Positions 33,050 to 45,521 are shown, counted from the first letter of the stretch. The stretch: 64,000 nucleotides of DNA from Primula veris (GCA_963682055.1 OY821742.1:24554560-24618559); one strand, 5' to 3'. Notes: generated by a model from the letters alone, not told the origin. A program made the numbers and translations.

Positions 33050-34113
33050 AGTTAGGGAGGGGGATGGGAGAGAGGAAAGCGATTTTGAAAGTGAATAAGA
33101 GGGAGTGGAGACTCCTTCGAAGGCGGTGAGATTTTGTCGACAGGCAAGGGTTTCGGTAGAGCCGGTTTTGGCGATGGTGGGGCGGTTACCGAATCAACGG
33201 GGACTTGGTTCCCGACGTGGGGAGAGGGTTTATTAGAAGAGGAAGACCCCGACTTAGGAAAATTCACCTATCATGTCCATAGACCAAACGTAAAGGGTAT
33301 AGCGACGGTTTCCAATCATAGAATACGGTTACTTCAATTTTTTTCCCATACTCGGATTCAACCCAAAAGATGTTCGGAAACTCACTCCTAAGCTTCATAT
33401 CCACACACCCTAGCAAACTCCAATTTTTTAGCGGATGAGGATATCTCATCGGTGTAGAGGGGCACACCCACCCGGCTCGAAATAAGTCCCTCCTCCAACC
33501 AATAGACTGATGGTATATTAAAGAACTTCCACCATACCGGGATAAAGCGAAACTCGTTAGGAGACAAGTGTGCAACTCTTGACCATTTTTTAAGGATGAT
33601 CGGAGTTCTACCCATGCACCACGGACCACGTGTGAGAACATCCTCAAAAGCCTTGGCATCCAAAAATTTAAAAAGGAACAACCTATCATCACCATTCAAG
33701 GTTTCAATAAACCCCAACTTCGACCATAGAGTCTTGGCCTTACGGTCGACATCCGTAAAGGAAAGGTGACTCCCTATAAAATACCCAACTAGCGAGTTAG
33801 CCCAACGCTCCTCTCCGCGGATCGATGTACCCATCGAGAGTTTAAGCAAATCCTTAGAGCCTTGAGGCTCCACAAATCGAAGATGCATCTTCTTGTTCGA
33901 GGATTTCACTAAAGTTGACCAGAAGTGGGTGGGGCGGATAGGCGGTTTGGCGGTGGGTTTCGGGTTGGCGGTACAGGAGGTAGCGACGGAAGAGATGGGA
34001 TTATCGCTTAACGACGGAAAATCTTCCAGGGAAATTTCCATACCGAGAGCTAACGGCTCGGAGGAACACACAACTCTCGAAGGGGAAATGGGGCTCGACA
34101 CCATGTCACTCAA
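33050..34113 (-). pseudogene. LINE ORF1 (DUF4283-type)
   Basis: A 241-codon frame from ATG at 34113 holds an acidic N-terminus (SLEDFPSLSDNP), then HFWSTLVKSSNKKMHLRFVE, LVGYFIGSHLSFTDVDRKA and the DUF4283 body (LFLFKFLDAKAFEDVLTRGP, then ILKKWS, then IPVWWKFFNIPSVYW). A frameshift near 33400 leads to KKIEVTVFYDWKPSLYPLRL. A Pro/Ser-rich tail ends near 33052. It is the RNA-binding protein of the LINE whose ORF2 begins at 32752. The expected C-terminal zinc knuckle is not seen. Confidence 0.85.
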
Positions 34114-34699
34114 TAATCCGCTAGTGAAATGGTTGTATAAAGGAGGGAGGGGAGAAACGAGGGGTGGGGGATAACTTCTCTAAGGCATTCTATCAAACAC
34201 CTTGGAAGTGGTCAAGAAAACCAAGCTAAGTGACCATTTTGGGGTAGCCACCGCTAGGGATGTAAAGGAGTAGGTTGGGTGGACCGGCGGAGTGTGAAGG
34301 AGGGCGGCGGAAAAAGAGAGTGAAGTGGGGGAAGGAGGAAGATAGAGGTGGAAAGAAATAGGTGGTAGTATTCTCTCTCCCTAAAAAAAAGTTATATTTA
34401 CAAACAATAGTAGTGTGTAGTGAAGTAGTATTAATTTGCATATAATGAGAGAATGTATTGGATACATTAAACTAGTGAGTAACTCGATAATTTAAATTTA
34501 ACAAGAATAAAACGACTATAGAGCCATGTTTCACTAAAACACCCTATTAATGTTTGTAATTTTGAAAAATTATTAATTTATGATTGTGTGTACCAAATAT
34601 TTATATAATGATCTTTCAAAAATTAATGATCTTATTAATTTATTGAAATTAACAATTTTTTACATTTCATTTGGAGGGTAAACCGTCGTATATATAAAA

Positions 34700-36050
34700 T
34701 AAATGAGGTTGAGACCCCTAAAGATTACACCGAACAAAGAGCTAGGGAAAAAAATAAAGCGGAATAACTGATCCGAAGGCCAACTGGTCGGGTATGCCCG
34801 ACTGGTCGGCGATAGGGATCAGCCCAAAAAAATTGGAAATGTTGGCCGACCAGTCGAGAAAGAAAAGACCAATCAACCGACCAGTTGGCATGAAAAAAAA
34901 CCGGGACTAGTCACCGAAAAATTCGGGACTTAGTCTCCAATTCCGCTAGATAAATTTATTCCTAGGACTATTCCTTACATTACAAACCTTGTTTAAGCTA
35001 ATTCTAACAAACAATTCTACGTTTTTTATCACTTTCCCAGGACAATAAGCGATATCGCCATGAAGTCGAGAATTCCTTTCACGCCAAATACAATAGACCG
35101 TGGATGCCAATACACATTTACCCAAGAATCTGAGGGGGAATTACCCTTAAAAACATCGCTAGCCCAAGAAATCCAACCCGCCCACGATGAACAAATGCCT
35201 AGAAAACCTGAACACAAACAACCAAATCTCCATACTCGTCTTGAGAACTCGCAATCAAAAATAAATGGTCCGCACTTCTCAAACAAAGAGGGCAATCATT
35301 AACCCCGACGAGATTCATCCTTTGTAACCGATCCAAAGTGGATAATCTATTTTGAATAGCTAGCCAAAGAATGAAACTACACCTCGGTGGAGTGCATCTC
35401 GCCCAAACAACACGAGCCCAAGGTAACGTCACATCTTTCATACGAACTACGTCCCAAACAGTTCTAACCGAAAAGTCAGAGATTGGGTCCAGTCTCCATC
35501 GAATAACCGGGGCCAGAGCCTGAAGAGGGTCCGTAGGGGCCGGGGATAGGAGGGTGGGCATACACAATATCGTCTCGAACAACTCATGGAGATTGAGAAT
35601 ATTGCGCCATGACCAAGAGTTATTGGACGGGATGGGAATAGTCCAAAAATCCTGAACTTGAATAAGAAAACAACCACCCAATGTTTCCAAAGAGACGAGT
35701 GACCCTGGTTCACAATAAATCAAAGATGTTTACCCACAAACGCCTTATTCCAATCTTTAACCCTGGTTATACCTAGACCTCCCTCGGCCTTAGGACGGGT
35801 GACAACATCCCAAGATACCTTTTCCGAGTGTGTTTTCAAAGCCGGACCTGACCAAAGGAAACCCTGAATAATGTTCTCGATATTATTTGTGACTGCTAGT
35901 GGGAGGTTAAATGTGTATACCAATACGATTAGATGCTCAAAAGAACCGAGGTTATAACTAGCAATCTACCTGCAAACGACAAAAACCTTCCGGTGTAAGA
36001 GCAAACCTAATTGGTGATGCTCGCTACAAGGGAGGCTTAATCGCACAAGT
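34700..36050 (-). mobile_element. 5'-truncated LINE: ORF2 C-terminal end with RT zinc-binding domain
   Basis: Three frames on the minus strand give, in order, NNIENIIQGFLWSG and VTRPKAEGGLGITRVKDWNK (35923-35720). Next come FSVRTVWDVVR, ARCTPPRCSFILWLAIQNRL and NDCPLCLRSADHLF (35723-35199). Last is FDCEFSRRVWRFGC (near 35250). This is the thumb and the C-terminal zinc-binding (zf-RVT) domain of plant LINE ORF2. Frameshifts separate the pieces. Only the 3' end of the element is present, as usual for 5'-truncated LINE copies. It has the same strand as the LINE starting at 34113 but is a different copy, because its 3' end lies upstream of that LINE's ORF1. Confidence 0.82.
34795..34885. repeat. 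Four copies of a cgaccagtcgg-like motif, two in each orientation
   Basis: aactggtcggg and gactggtcggc are followed by gccgaccagtcg and accgaccagttgg. The motifs are mutually complementary and lie in the 3' untranslated part of the LINE fragment, so they could fold into a stem. No function can be assigned. Confidence 0.75.
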
Positions 36051-36255
36051 CAGGATAATTTTTTATTTTTATTTTAGAGAGTTTATTAATTTACGAAATA
36101 TTAATTTATAGAGGTTCTACTGTACTTGTAAAAAATATATCGTTACAAGTTTTTGTTCTATAAGATGAGTAATGTTTAACTAATCCCACCTATATTTTAC
36201 ATTGTACAATAAAGTTGTTTTTATACTTTTAAGTTTAAATGACAGAATGTCTAAA

Positions 36256-36420
36256 TCTCAGCAAAATTGTAAAGATTTTTTTTGCTGTTGGACAGTTGAT
36301 AAGTTTGGTTTTGTTCCTTTAAAGAAGTTGTTAATTTCTCAGCAAAATTGTAAAGATTTTTTTTTTTGCTGTTGGACAGTTGATAAGTTTGGTTTTGTTC
36401 CTTTAAAGAAGTTGTTAATT
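36256..36420. repeat. Tandem duplication, two copies of about 81 bp
   Basis: tctcagcaaaattgtaaaga at 36256 and again at 36337, each followed by gctgttggacagttgataag and the same tail. The copies differ mainly in the length of a T run. Confidence 0.92.
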
Positions 36421-36826
36421 TCCCCAAATGAAAAAAAAATTACTATGAAAAAAGTATTTTGCTTTTCAATTTTGCTTATTCTTTAATGGGTATAAACGTG
36501 ATAGACACTACTAGAAAATGTGCGTCACTAAATTTAGCAACAATGTAGCATCAGAACTTTGATTCTATTTGCTAAGTTTACGGAAACTCAACTTTGCAAT
36601 AGACACGCATACTAATGGTATGCTCACTTACTCTTGTAATGAGACAAAATATGAATTTGATACCGAGAATAAGATTACATAACAAAACAAATGCAACTTT
36701 TTAATTCTCATGAAACCTTATATCTTTGATTTGAAAAGTTTTCAAAGGAATGTTGTATAAATTAGCATTAGTTAGTATATTTGAAGTCATACATAGTATA
36801 TCTTTTATTATAAAAAACTTTACACC

Positions 36827-37654
36827 TGAAATAACTAAATGGCTTAATACTCTAAAATGCAGTTACGCAAGTTTCAGTTACAACTGAACTTTAATAAAGT
36901 GAGTTCTCAGTTGTAATTGAACTGGATCTTTGTATATAAGCTTAAACACACACAAACGTACTGAGTAAATAGAGATTGAACACAACAACGGTTGATGACG
37001 GAGTTCGACCAAGTCCACCCTCCAGAGCTCTTGCTCAGATTAGAATATTGAGAAAGTTTACAATGAATATCTGAGACTTACAAAACCTATGACTCACTCA
37101 TAGTTTAATCATATATTGCTATTGCTACTACTTCTCTCAACTATCCTATTCAAGGTGGCTTCTTGCCGTAGTTTAATCTCTCTAGCAACAACACTGTATT
37201 CTAAGAAAATAAACTTTCAAATTCCGAATACATAACCAAACCCTACGACTTAGTATGCATTTATATATCATTCTTACAAACATAGAAACCCAATATACTA
37301 AGGAACAAACTTTCCAAGTGTAGTTTCAACTGATTGATCCCTCAATCTTTTTCTTCAATCTTTGACTTTCTGAATGAATCTTTGCTGCACAATTTTCATT
37401 CAATCTTATGAGATTACTCACATTTGATATCTTTGAAGAAATCTCTTTCTTGACAACAAACTGCATCTCATCAGAATGTTTGACCTGGCTGTCAAGGTCT
37501 TTCAGGTGTATAAGTCAGTTACAACTGAAAGTGTAACTCATAAAAGATATATTAGAAACTTAATGAATATATAACCAAGTAAATACTAAGTGTTGTTCAA
37601 CAAAATAATGACCACATATAGGAATTATTAGACACTATAAATTAGGTAGTAACA
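36827..37654 (-). repeat. 3' LTR of the copia element
   Basis: In plus-strand reading it begins tgaaataactaaatgg and ends aggtagtaaca, i.e. TG..CA ends, 828 bp. Its first 37 bases match the 5' LTR remnant at 45166-45202. Much of the rest matches, in opposite orientation, the remnant at 57444-58257. It contains several ttacaactga repeats. Confidence 0.85.
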
Positions 37655-37670
37655 ATCTCCCCATTTGTCA
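37655..37670 (-). other. Polypurine tract of the copia element
   Basis: The minus strand reads tgacaaatggggagat immediately before the 3' LTR start (tgttactacc), the expected primer for plus-strand synthesis. Confidence 0.75.
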
Positions 37671-38169
37671 TTGTTTTGGCAAAAACACTTAGTTTTTCAG
37701 TTTTACCTCAACATTCATAAACTCCCCCTAAGTTCTGCAATTTAAAACACTTCAAGTTATATATTCAAATAACAAAACAAAACATTTAAGCACATTGAAC
37801 TCCCTCTGAGTTTGGTAATTCATATTTAAGTTACAACTGAAACCTCACAGCTTTATACCTGCAAATATATCATTAGAGGTCATATTGATGTAATGAGTAA
37901 ACAAATTATATAATAATTCCATAACTCATAACTTCAAAGTAAGTACCACATTCAAAAGAAAATACTTCAAGTTATTACAACAACAAATTGTTCAACAAGA
38001 AAATAACAATAGTCTGAAACATAAAATGAAATAACTGAACAAATTACTCCCCCTTTTTGTCATAAACAATTATAGGGGTAAACATCATTACTATTGAAAC
38101 CACCACCAGCTAGCAACTTCTTAAGATCATCTTCTTCTGTATCCAAATTCATCTTATTCTTAACTAGAA

Positions 38170-39401
38170 CAACTCTTCTACCTAATACCTTCAAGTCTCT
38201 TGAAAATTAGGTCTTTGGTAAAGTCAAGAAGACTAGTGCCAGATTGGTCTGAGATATCATTGATATGACCTTGAGAAAGCAACTTAGAGGGGAGTTTCAT
38301 AGGGTTTTTCAAAACAACAACCTTTTCAGTGTTAGGAATAATAGTGGATTTGTTTATTTGGTCAAGGATTATCTCACATATAAGGCTCGCATAAGGCAAC
38401 ATTTGGCTTTTGGTTTTAACTCGAGCGTGTTCCCATACACCTTGAAAGACATGAACACCAAAATCCACAACAATACCTTTCCATATTCTATAAATAATCA
38501 GAGCAATATCATTATTAAGCATAGATTGCTGCTTTGATGGGATCCAATTCCTAAAGGCTATCTTGTGCAAAATAGCATAAGTTAGAGTAAGATCAGCAGA
38601 CTTATTTCCAGCACCATCACAACCCAATTTTTGTCTAGTTAAAACTATAGACACCACATTCATATCTGGTTTAACTAATTCCTGGAAGGACTGAAATCAA
38701 AGGTGTAACCTCTCACATACAGTCTCCCAAACATAGGTGAAAATAGAGTAAAAAAATTATTAGAGAGATTAGCATAAAATTCCCTCACCAATTCCAAGAA
38801 AAATTCCTAGGATAATCAAGAGTATGAAACAAACCAACATCATCAATCAAATTCATAATATAGTTCTTCATCTCAGTAACTTTAAAAAATTCTACCCTTC
38901 TTTCAGAAAACACATCCTTAGAGCTTAAACCACCATATCCATTTTCACTGTCCACATTCAAAAACTTTTGTTTCCTATTCACACTATCACCAGTATAATC
39001 AAATATGCCATCATTATCAAGAGGAGTTGAATTTCTAGGTAGTCTAACAAATTTCTTGGCAATAGTTTTAACCTTCTTAGCATGAGGTTCAGCAATTTTA
39101 CTAGAGGTAGCTTATGATCTAGTTCTCTTATCATTTTTAGACCTAGTACATTTAGAAACAGAGGAGGACAACTTACCCATAGGAGTACTCTTAGCTGGAG
39201 TTTCAGAAAGAATCACATGAGAATCTCCTTTATAGGATCACTAGGATTTGTTTAAGCTTCAACTAGGTTTGGAACTTGAGTTGCAACTGAAGATGATTGG
39301 GCTTTATTGGTCTTCTGTGAGCTTTTGTTAAGTTTGGGATTTTTTTTAATTAGAGGAACTTCATTAGTATAATAAGAAACAGGGGAATTTGTGTGAGACA
39401 T
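38170..39401 (-). pseudogene. Extra ORF downstream of copia pol (plant transposon-protein / envelope-like position)
   Basis: Starts MSHTNSPVSYYTNEVP at 39401. It continues with a Lys/Ser-rich region, then REFYANLSNNFFTLFSP, RLYVRGYTFDFSPSRN, SADLTLTYAILHKIAF and RNWIPSKQQSML. The last segment (38663-38178) is a 161-codon open frame. FYANL, VRGYxxxFSP and the following helical region resemble the putative plant transposon protein domain found as an additional ORF in plant retrotransposons, including SIRE-type elements. Function is unknown; an envelope role has been proposed for ORFs in this position but nothing here shows it. Several stops interrupt it. Confidence 0.6.
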
Positions 39402-40340
39402 GATTTTTTATAAAAAAAACTAGGGTTCTGAGGCTGCGATATAGCTGAGTTATAGAGAGTGTAATCAGTTATTGTGTGTTGATATGATATATGCAAATAG
39501 ATATAGAAGAGAATTTCAAAATAAGGTAACGTACACAAAATACGCAGTTTTTAGTTAAAACAAATAAGAACGAGATTTTGAAACAAATTGATCCATATCA
39601 TAATAATCCAATTTAGTATTCTGAAACGTGCCATAATTTGATCTTTTAAATCCCTAAAAATATGGAAACACATTTTTAACAATTAACTTCACATTAAACG
39701 AATAACATATTGCAGATATCAAATTTTAGCACAATCGAAAAGAATCTTTAAGTCATACAAAATACATCTGATTAATAAATCAGATTCAACTTTCAGTTAC
39801 AACTAAGTTTTGATACTGTTTTGGAACTATTCAGCATAAAACATCCTCTTCCAAGAAAAAATGGTGAGTTTTTATTTTATTTAGAAATTGACACTTCATT
39901 GATCATATTATCACCAGTTATCAACATATTAACCATTTAATCATCTTTTTGTATGAAGTCTCAGTTGCAAGCTCAATTTAAAACTAACTGTTCAACTGTA
40001 TCTTCTGCCATCAGTTGCAGGCTTAGTTATAACTGACTGTTCAACTGACAAAAAAGATAAAACCAATTTATTCATTACTTGCAGTGCTTAATCAATTATC
40101 AAGTGTTTCCCCATAAGTTTTAGCAATTTATTAGTGTCAATCTTTTTTTTAAAACTTCACTCTTTTTCAGAGAAATCATATGCAGCTCATGCAGATTTAG
40201 TCAAAACTTTGCTACCAATTGCAATCTTAATTGAAGTATAAGCATCTAGTTTATGCAGGATCAAAGAAACAAATCCCTAAATCACTTTTTAGGGTTTCAA
40301 ACCTTTTCACATCCAAAGGTTTAGTAAATATTTCTGCAAG

Positions 40341-41400
40341 CTATTTTTCAGTTTTAACATGCTTAAGTATTAAACTCTGGTTTTCAATTAGCTCTCTTAT
40401 AAAATGATGTCTCAAATCAATATGGTTAGTTATAGAATGCTGAACAAGATTATTAGCAAGATCTATAGCACTTTTATGGTCACAAAATAAAGTAAATTTC
40501 TCTTCTTTAACATCATAATCGCTAAGCATTTGTCTCATCCACAACAACTATGTACATCATTTACCTGCAGCTATGTACTCAGCTTCAGCAGTAGATAGGG
40601 ATATACTACTTTGTTTTTTACTAAGCCAAGATAGCAGATTATTTCCAAAATAAAAACATTCTCTAGAGGTACTCTTCATATCATTGACATTCCTATCACA
40701 ATCAGCATCACAGTATCCTACTAGATGGTTATTAGTGTCTTTGTTGTACCGAATACCTAAGTTGGAAGTCCCTTTAACATATCGAATGATTCTCTTAACT
40801 ACAGCTAAATGAGTTTCTAGATGGTTAGCTAGATATCCATCACAAATTCCAGCACTTAAGCAAATGTCTGGTCTACTAGATGTAAGATATAACAGACTTC
40901 ATATCATGGACCTATAAAGACTGGGACAAACTTGCTTACTATTATCACTTTTTGACGGTCTAAGAGTTGAGCTCATATGAGTTCGTTTGACTTCAGATTT
41001 AGAAAGACCAAGAAAGAAACATAGCTCACTATCTCCACTCAGTTCAAATTCACTTTGCATATCAGTAATAAACAGTTCAATCAACTTCATACATGTGGAT
41101 CCAAAAACAATATCATCCACATAGATCTGAGCAATGATAATAACCTTAGAAGTTTTATTTTTAAATAAAGTTTTATCAACACCACATTTGTAAAAACCTT
41201 TCTTAATAAAAAATTTAGACAACTTGTCATACCAAGCCCTATGAGCTTGCTTAAGACCATATAAAGTTTTTTTTTTTTTTTTTTTTTTTTCTGATGATAG
41301 ACATGCTCAGTTTTAACTGAATCTTCAAAGACTTTAAGCTTCCTCACAATATCACCATTAAGAAAAGAACCTTTAAAATCCAACTAATATAATTTAAAAT
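40341..41400 (-). pseudogene. Copia reverse transcriptase and RNase H, broken
   Basis: The segment 41222-40899 carries FYKCGVDKTLFKNK, then IAQIYVDDIVFGST (the copia YVDD box, intact), then SEFELSGDSELCFFLGL. After stops, the segment 40547-40341 is RNase H: FTLFCDHKSAIDLANN, then HSITNHIDLRHHFIRE. Upstream, RT finger sequence (DFKGSFLNGDI) is interrupted by a 24-base T run at 41267-41290, which on the coding strand is an A run that breaks the frame. It is not functional. Confidence 0.88.
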
Positions 41401-41828
41401 CATACAGGCAAGTAAGAGAGAACAACATTCTTATAGATTCAATCCTAGCAACAGGAGAAAAAGTCTCATCAAAATTATTTCACTCAATTTGAGTATAACC
41501 CTGAGCAACTAACCTATTTTTTTCTTCTAGTTATAACACTATTCTCATAACTTTTGTTCCTTAAAACCCACTTGGTACCTATTATATTTTTATTATCAGG
41601 TTTAGCCACGAGAGTCCATACATCATTTCTCTCAAACTGTAATAGTTATTCCTGCATTGCCTCAATCCAGTTTGCATATTCTAAAATTTCATTAATATTT
41701 TTAGGTTCAATTTGAGAAACATAACAAGCAGCCCTAAAAATACTACAAACTCGTTTTCTAGTTTTCATATTGTCATTGACATTTCCAATCACATTGTCAA
41801 GAGTGATTTTTCTAAGTTCTAACATACC

Positions 41829-43104
41829 TCACTTTTTCCTTGTTGCATTCCCTTGTTCTTGTGTATCTTTTTCATCTAGCTCATTTTCACCTTCTTGAAC
41901 TGTGCTAGTTATAACTGGAACATCATCTTGCTCTTCAGATGTCTCTTCTCCATCACAAGTATTCTCAGTTACAATTTGAGCAGATGTAGTTTCTTCATCC
42001 TCAAATCCACACTCATTTATAGTTTTAATATCACCAAACACCACATTACATGATTCCATGATAGTTCGAGTTCTTAAATTGTAGACTCTATACCCTCTAC
42101 TATCAGTAGAATATCCTAGAAAAATTCCCTCATAACTCATGGCATCAAACTTCCCTAATGTCTCTCTATTTTTCAGCACATAACACACATATCCAAACAC
42201 ATGAAAGTACTTCAAATTAGGTTTTCTGTCATTCCTGATCTCATAAGCAGTCTTAGTGGTGTCTTTAGTGCTGTAAACTCTATTAACAATGTGGCAAGTT
42301 GTACTAAATGTTTCTGTCCACATTCTCATAGTAATATTTTTAGAATTAAGTATAACTCTTGCCATCTCTTGAATAATTCTATTTTTCCTTTCAACAACAC
42401 GACTTTGCAGAGGAGTTTTTGGTGCAGAGAAGTCATGTGAGATACGAGAAGAATAAAAAAAAACAGCAAATTTATAATTTTCAAATTATTTTTCATGATT
42501 ACTATTGATTGTCACAACTTTTTCAACTAAATAGTTTTTCTCATTTTGAAGTTTGATACACATGTTTTTAAAGCTTCAAAAGTGTCAGATTTTTCTCTTA
42601 AGAAAAAAACACCCATGAATATCTTGAAAAAGCATCCACTACAACAAGAATGTATTTCCCACCATAACTCTAAGTTTGCATATGACCCATTAAGTTAATG
42701 TGCAATAGTTACAGTACAAGAGTAATGTAAATCTGACGCAGATTTTTATAAAACATTTTAATTTGTTTGCCTTTAACACAGTCACTGCATGTACCATGAT
42801 TTTTGACATTTATATCAAGAATAACATTGACTAATCCAGATTTAACAATTTTACCAAGAGTTTTATTGTTAACATGATTAAGCCTTTGGCACCAGATTTC
42901 AGCCATACTGAGTTTTGCTTGGTTACAACTGGAGTTTTTCAAATTACTATTGGATCTTTTGAAAATGTAGCAATGATCAGCACACCTGATTCCTGACATA
43001 ATAAAGTTCTTATTTAAATAAGTTAGAGTGCACTTTTCTTTAAAAAAATCAACAAGCATACCGATATTACACAACTGACTTATACTCAGTAAATTAGCTT
43101 TCAA
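41829..43104 (-). pseudogene. Copia integrase (pre-integrase zinc region and C-terminal part)
   Basis: The segment 43104-42709 holds the gag-pre-integrase zinc-binding region (EIWCQRLNHVNNKTLGKIV, then CSDCVKGKQIK). The catalytic D,D,E core between about 42700 and 42400 is scrambled by stops. The segment 42365-41829 is the C-terminal side: FSTTCHIVNRVYSTKDTTKT, then FHVFGYVCYVLKNRETLGKF, then EGIFLGYSTDSRGYRVYN, followed by an acidic linker. The fold cannot be made from this copy. Confidence 0.87.
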
Positions 43105-45107
43105 TCCTTTAATCTAAAGAACATTCTTAATTTTTGGCATACCTTCCATACACATAGTTCCTTTGCCAATAGTGGTACTTGTGTCACTACTACCAAATGT
43201 GATGTATTGTTTCTTACCTTTTTGACATTCTCAAAATGTTCTGGATTTCCCGTCAGGTGTTTGGGACATCCACTAACAAAATACAAATAGTTAGGAGTAA
43301 CCGTTTTTAAAGACACTATGGTAACTTTCTAACATCTAAGAGGGGTATTACTAGTTTTCTTAATTTTCCAAATCTAATTAGTCTTATGATAAACAGTTTT
43401 TCTGTAATGAGTTTTACTCTAGTATTCATCATTTATTCTTTTAAAGCACATAACTTCTAAATGGCCTGACTTATTACAATAGCAGCATAGCTTTCTCACA
43501 AATGTAGAAGATCTGGACATTTGAGCAGATTTAGATAAGAATTTAGAATTTTTCTTTTCAATTACAACTGAAGTCTTACCTGCACCTACCTTTCTTTTAG
43601 TGGAGCTTTCTCTTCCTCCTCTGTGGACTTTACAAATATTGTTTTGCTCTTTCCTACAAATCCATTGTATCCAATCCACTTCAATATTTGGCAGCTCTCT
43701 GAAATGATAGAATCTTATCCAGCTTATTTGAAGCTGAAGTGTTAAGCAATTTGATGTTTCTTTCTGTCACATTTACTTCCAATTGCTTTTTCTGCAATTT
43801 ATCTTTCAACTCACAATTTTCTGAGATTAGAAAAAAAAGTTTAGCTTCTTTCTTGACACTCTTTGACATTCTGATTAAAATTTTTAAACAAATTCAGATA
43901 TTGTTTTTCAACATCAGACAAGTTAACTATTTCATCATCGCTTTCATATTCAGTTTTATTTTAAACTGGGTCATCTTCAGAAAAAAAAAAAATTAGAGCT
44001 AGCTACACTACTGACTTTAGCAATAAATGCAGCAAAGTTGCTAGTTTCATATTCACTCTCATAATCTGAATCACTGGAATCTGTTAAGGCTCCAGCCCCT
44101 GCTACTTTGTTTTTTTAAAAGTATTTGCACCCTCTTCATTAACATGACCATAGCCTTCACACTCTCTACATTGGATACCTTTAGGTCTATGATTGCCAGA
44201 TTGGTCATTGTTTTTATAGTTTTTAGAGAAATTTTCTTTGGACGTCCACTTATTCTCTAAATTTTTAAAATCATTATTTTTACCCTGATAGCCATTATTA
44301 TCGGAGTTATCAAAACCATTTTGATCATTAAAGGGTTTTTTAATCATTCTCTCGTAAATATTTTTAGCAAAGTAAGCAAACTCCTCATCATCACTGTTAT
44401 TTTCAGGTACAACTGACTTTTCTTTCTCAGTTTGAAAGGCAACACCTTTTAATGGTTTTTTTTAAAAGAATTTAGACTCGTAGGTTCCTAGATTTCCAAT
44501 GAATTCTTCTTGTTTCATAGTATCAATATCACTAGATTCCTCAATAGCTGTAACTTTCATGTCAAATCTAGGTGGAAGAAATTTCGGAGTTTTCTTAACA
44601 AGTTTCTTTTCAAAAATCTTTTTTGCTAGAGCAAGCACATTATCAGAGAGAGTGCATATTCTAATATTAGACTTTTCAATAGTTTCTTTTTATTCCATTC
44701 AAAGGTTTTCAAAATCAGTGGCAAATTACTGTAATCTAGAGGCCTTACCTTTTTTGTTCCTTCAAAATTAACTGCTAAGGTGTCCCAACATTATTTACAA
44801 TTTTCACATTGAGAGATTTGATAAAGAATTTGTATAGTTATCCCCTTGTACAGTGCGTACACAAATTTTAGAGTCACCGAGAGCCTGCTTCTTTTGTTCA
44901 GCAGTCCACTTTGATTGAGCAATCTTGAATTTATCTCCCTCATTATCAACTAATGTTGATGGACTCCATCCTTCATTGACCATGCTCCAGGCTTCCTCAT
45001 CTATCTACTTGATGTATGCCATCATTTTAACTTCCATAGACCATAGTTGGTTGCACCTCTCATAATGGTGACTTTCCACCATAATTCGCTTCTTTCATGA
45101 GATCCAT
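43101..45107 (-). pseudogene. Copia gag and protease, broken
   Basis: Gag starts MDLMKEANYGG near 45107 and continues (after frameshifts) MVNEGWSPSTLVDNEGDKFK and AEQKKQALGDSKI. A knuckle-like CRECEGYGHVNEEG (near 44160) has lost its last Cys. A second knuckle CCYCNKSGHLEVMC (near 43480) is complete. The protease segment (43316-43101) reads YLYFVSGCPKHLTGN, where the catalytic DSG Asp is replaced by Val. Several stops separate the pieces. Confidence 0.82.
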
Positions 45108-45151
45108 AGTTCTTAGAATACACGATCTACACCAAATATGTTTGATATGAA

Positions 45152-45163
45152 GCTCTGATACCA
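45152..45163 (-). other. Primer-binding site for initiator tRNA-Met (copia)
   Basis: The minus strand reads tggtatcagagc, just inside the 5' LTR end, with two bases between. It gives the element orientation and the LTR border at 45166. Confidence 0.9.
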
Positions 45164-45165
45164 AT

Positions 45166-45202
45166 TGAAATACTACTAAATGCCTTAATTCTCTAAGATG
45201 CA
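45166..45202 (-). repeat. Remnant of the copia 5' LTR
   Basis: tgaaatactactaaatgcct and the following bases to gatgcag match the corresponding end of the 3' LTR (36827 onward), then similarity stops abruptly. About 790 bp of LTR have been lost or replaced. Confidence 0.8.
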
Positions 45203-45521
45203 GTAGTATCTCATAAATCTGTTTGCACACTTATGATTGATTATGGAATTATGATATGGATCAAGTGGGAGAATGTAAAAATTATTTATAATTCTTATAT
45301 TAATATTAAATCATAAACTATAGAATTAACATCTCTCGTTAATGTGGTACATATACATTGCATGAGTTATTTTATTTATGACTTGAACATAAATTTGTAT
45401 GTTGAGAAACTCTATACATTCTCACCATAATGAACAGTTGAGATTTATCCTATCTTGATTGATGATAGAGATCGAAAGTAAATTAAGAGTCCCGAGTCCT
45501 CCTCCTACCTATATAAATGAC

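Larger units (their letters stand above)
28790..34450 (-). mobile_element. Minus-strand L1-type LINE, split by another LINE and truncated in the RT domain
   Basis: Read on the minus strand: ORF1 (34113 to about 33050), a gap, ORF2 endonuclease start at 32752 to about 32198, then an inserted plus-strand LINE (about 29470-32190), then the rest of the endonuclease and the linker to the RT domain (29470 to about 28790). The reverse-transcriptase palm, the zinc-binding domain and the poly(A) tail are not found to the left, where hAT-like debris begins, so the 3' half is missing. The true 5' end is somewhere near 34400-34450. Confidence 0.85.
36827..45202 (-). mobile_element. Ty1/copia LTR retrotransposon, SIRE/Maximus-like, degraded
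   Basis: Read on the minus strand: a remnant of the 5' LTR (45202-45166), tRNA-Met primer site, gag, protease, integrase, reverse transcriptase, RNase H, an extra ORF, polypurine tract and 3' LTR (37654-36827). Integrase ahead of RT is the copia order. A third ORF after pol, together with the element size, fits the SIRE/Maximus lineage; that assignment is inference. All genes contain stops and frameshifts. The 5' LTR is cut to about 37 bp, so no target duplication can be shown. Confidence 0.88.

Noticed and set aside
34226..34441. 71-codon minus-strand frame ahead of LINE ORF1
   Set aside because: Short low-complexity frame in the presumed 5' UTR of the LINE; no motif.
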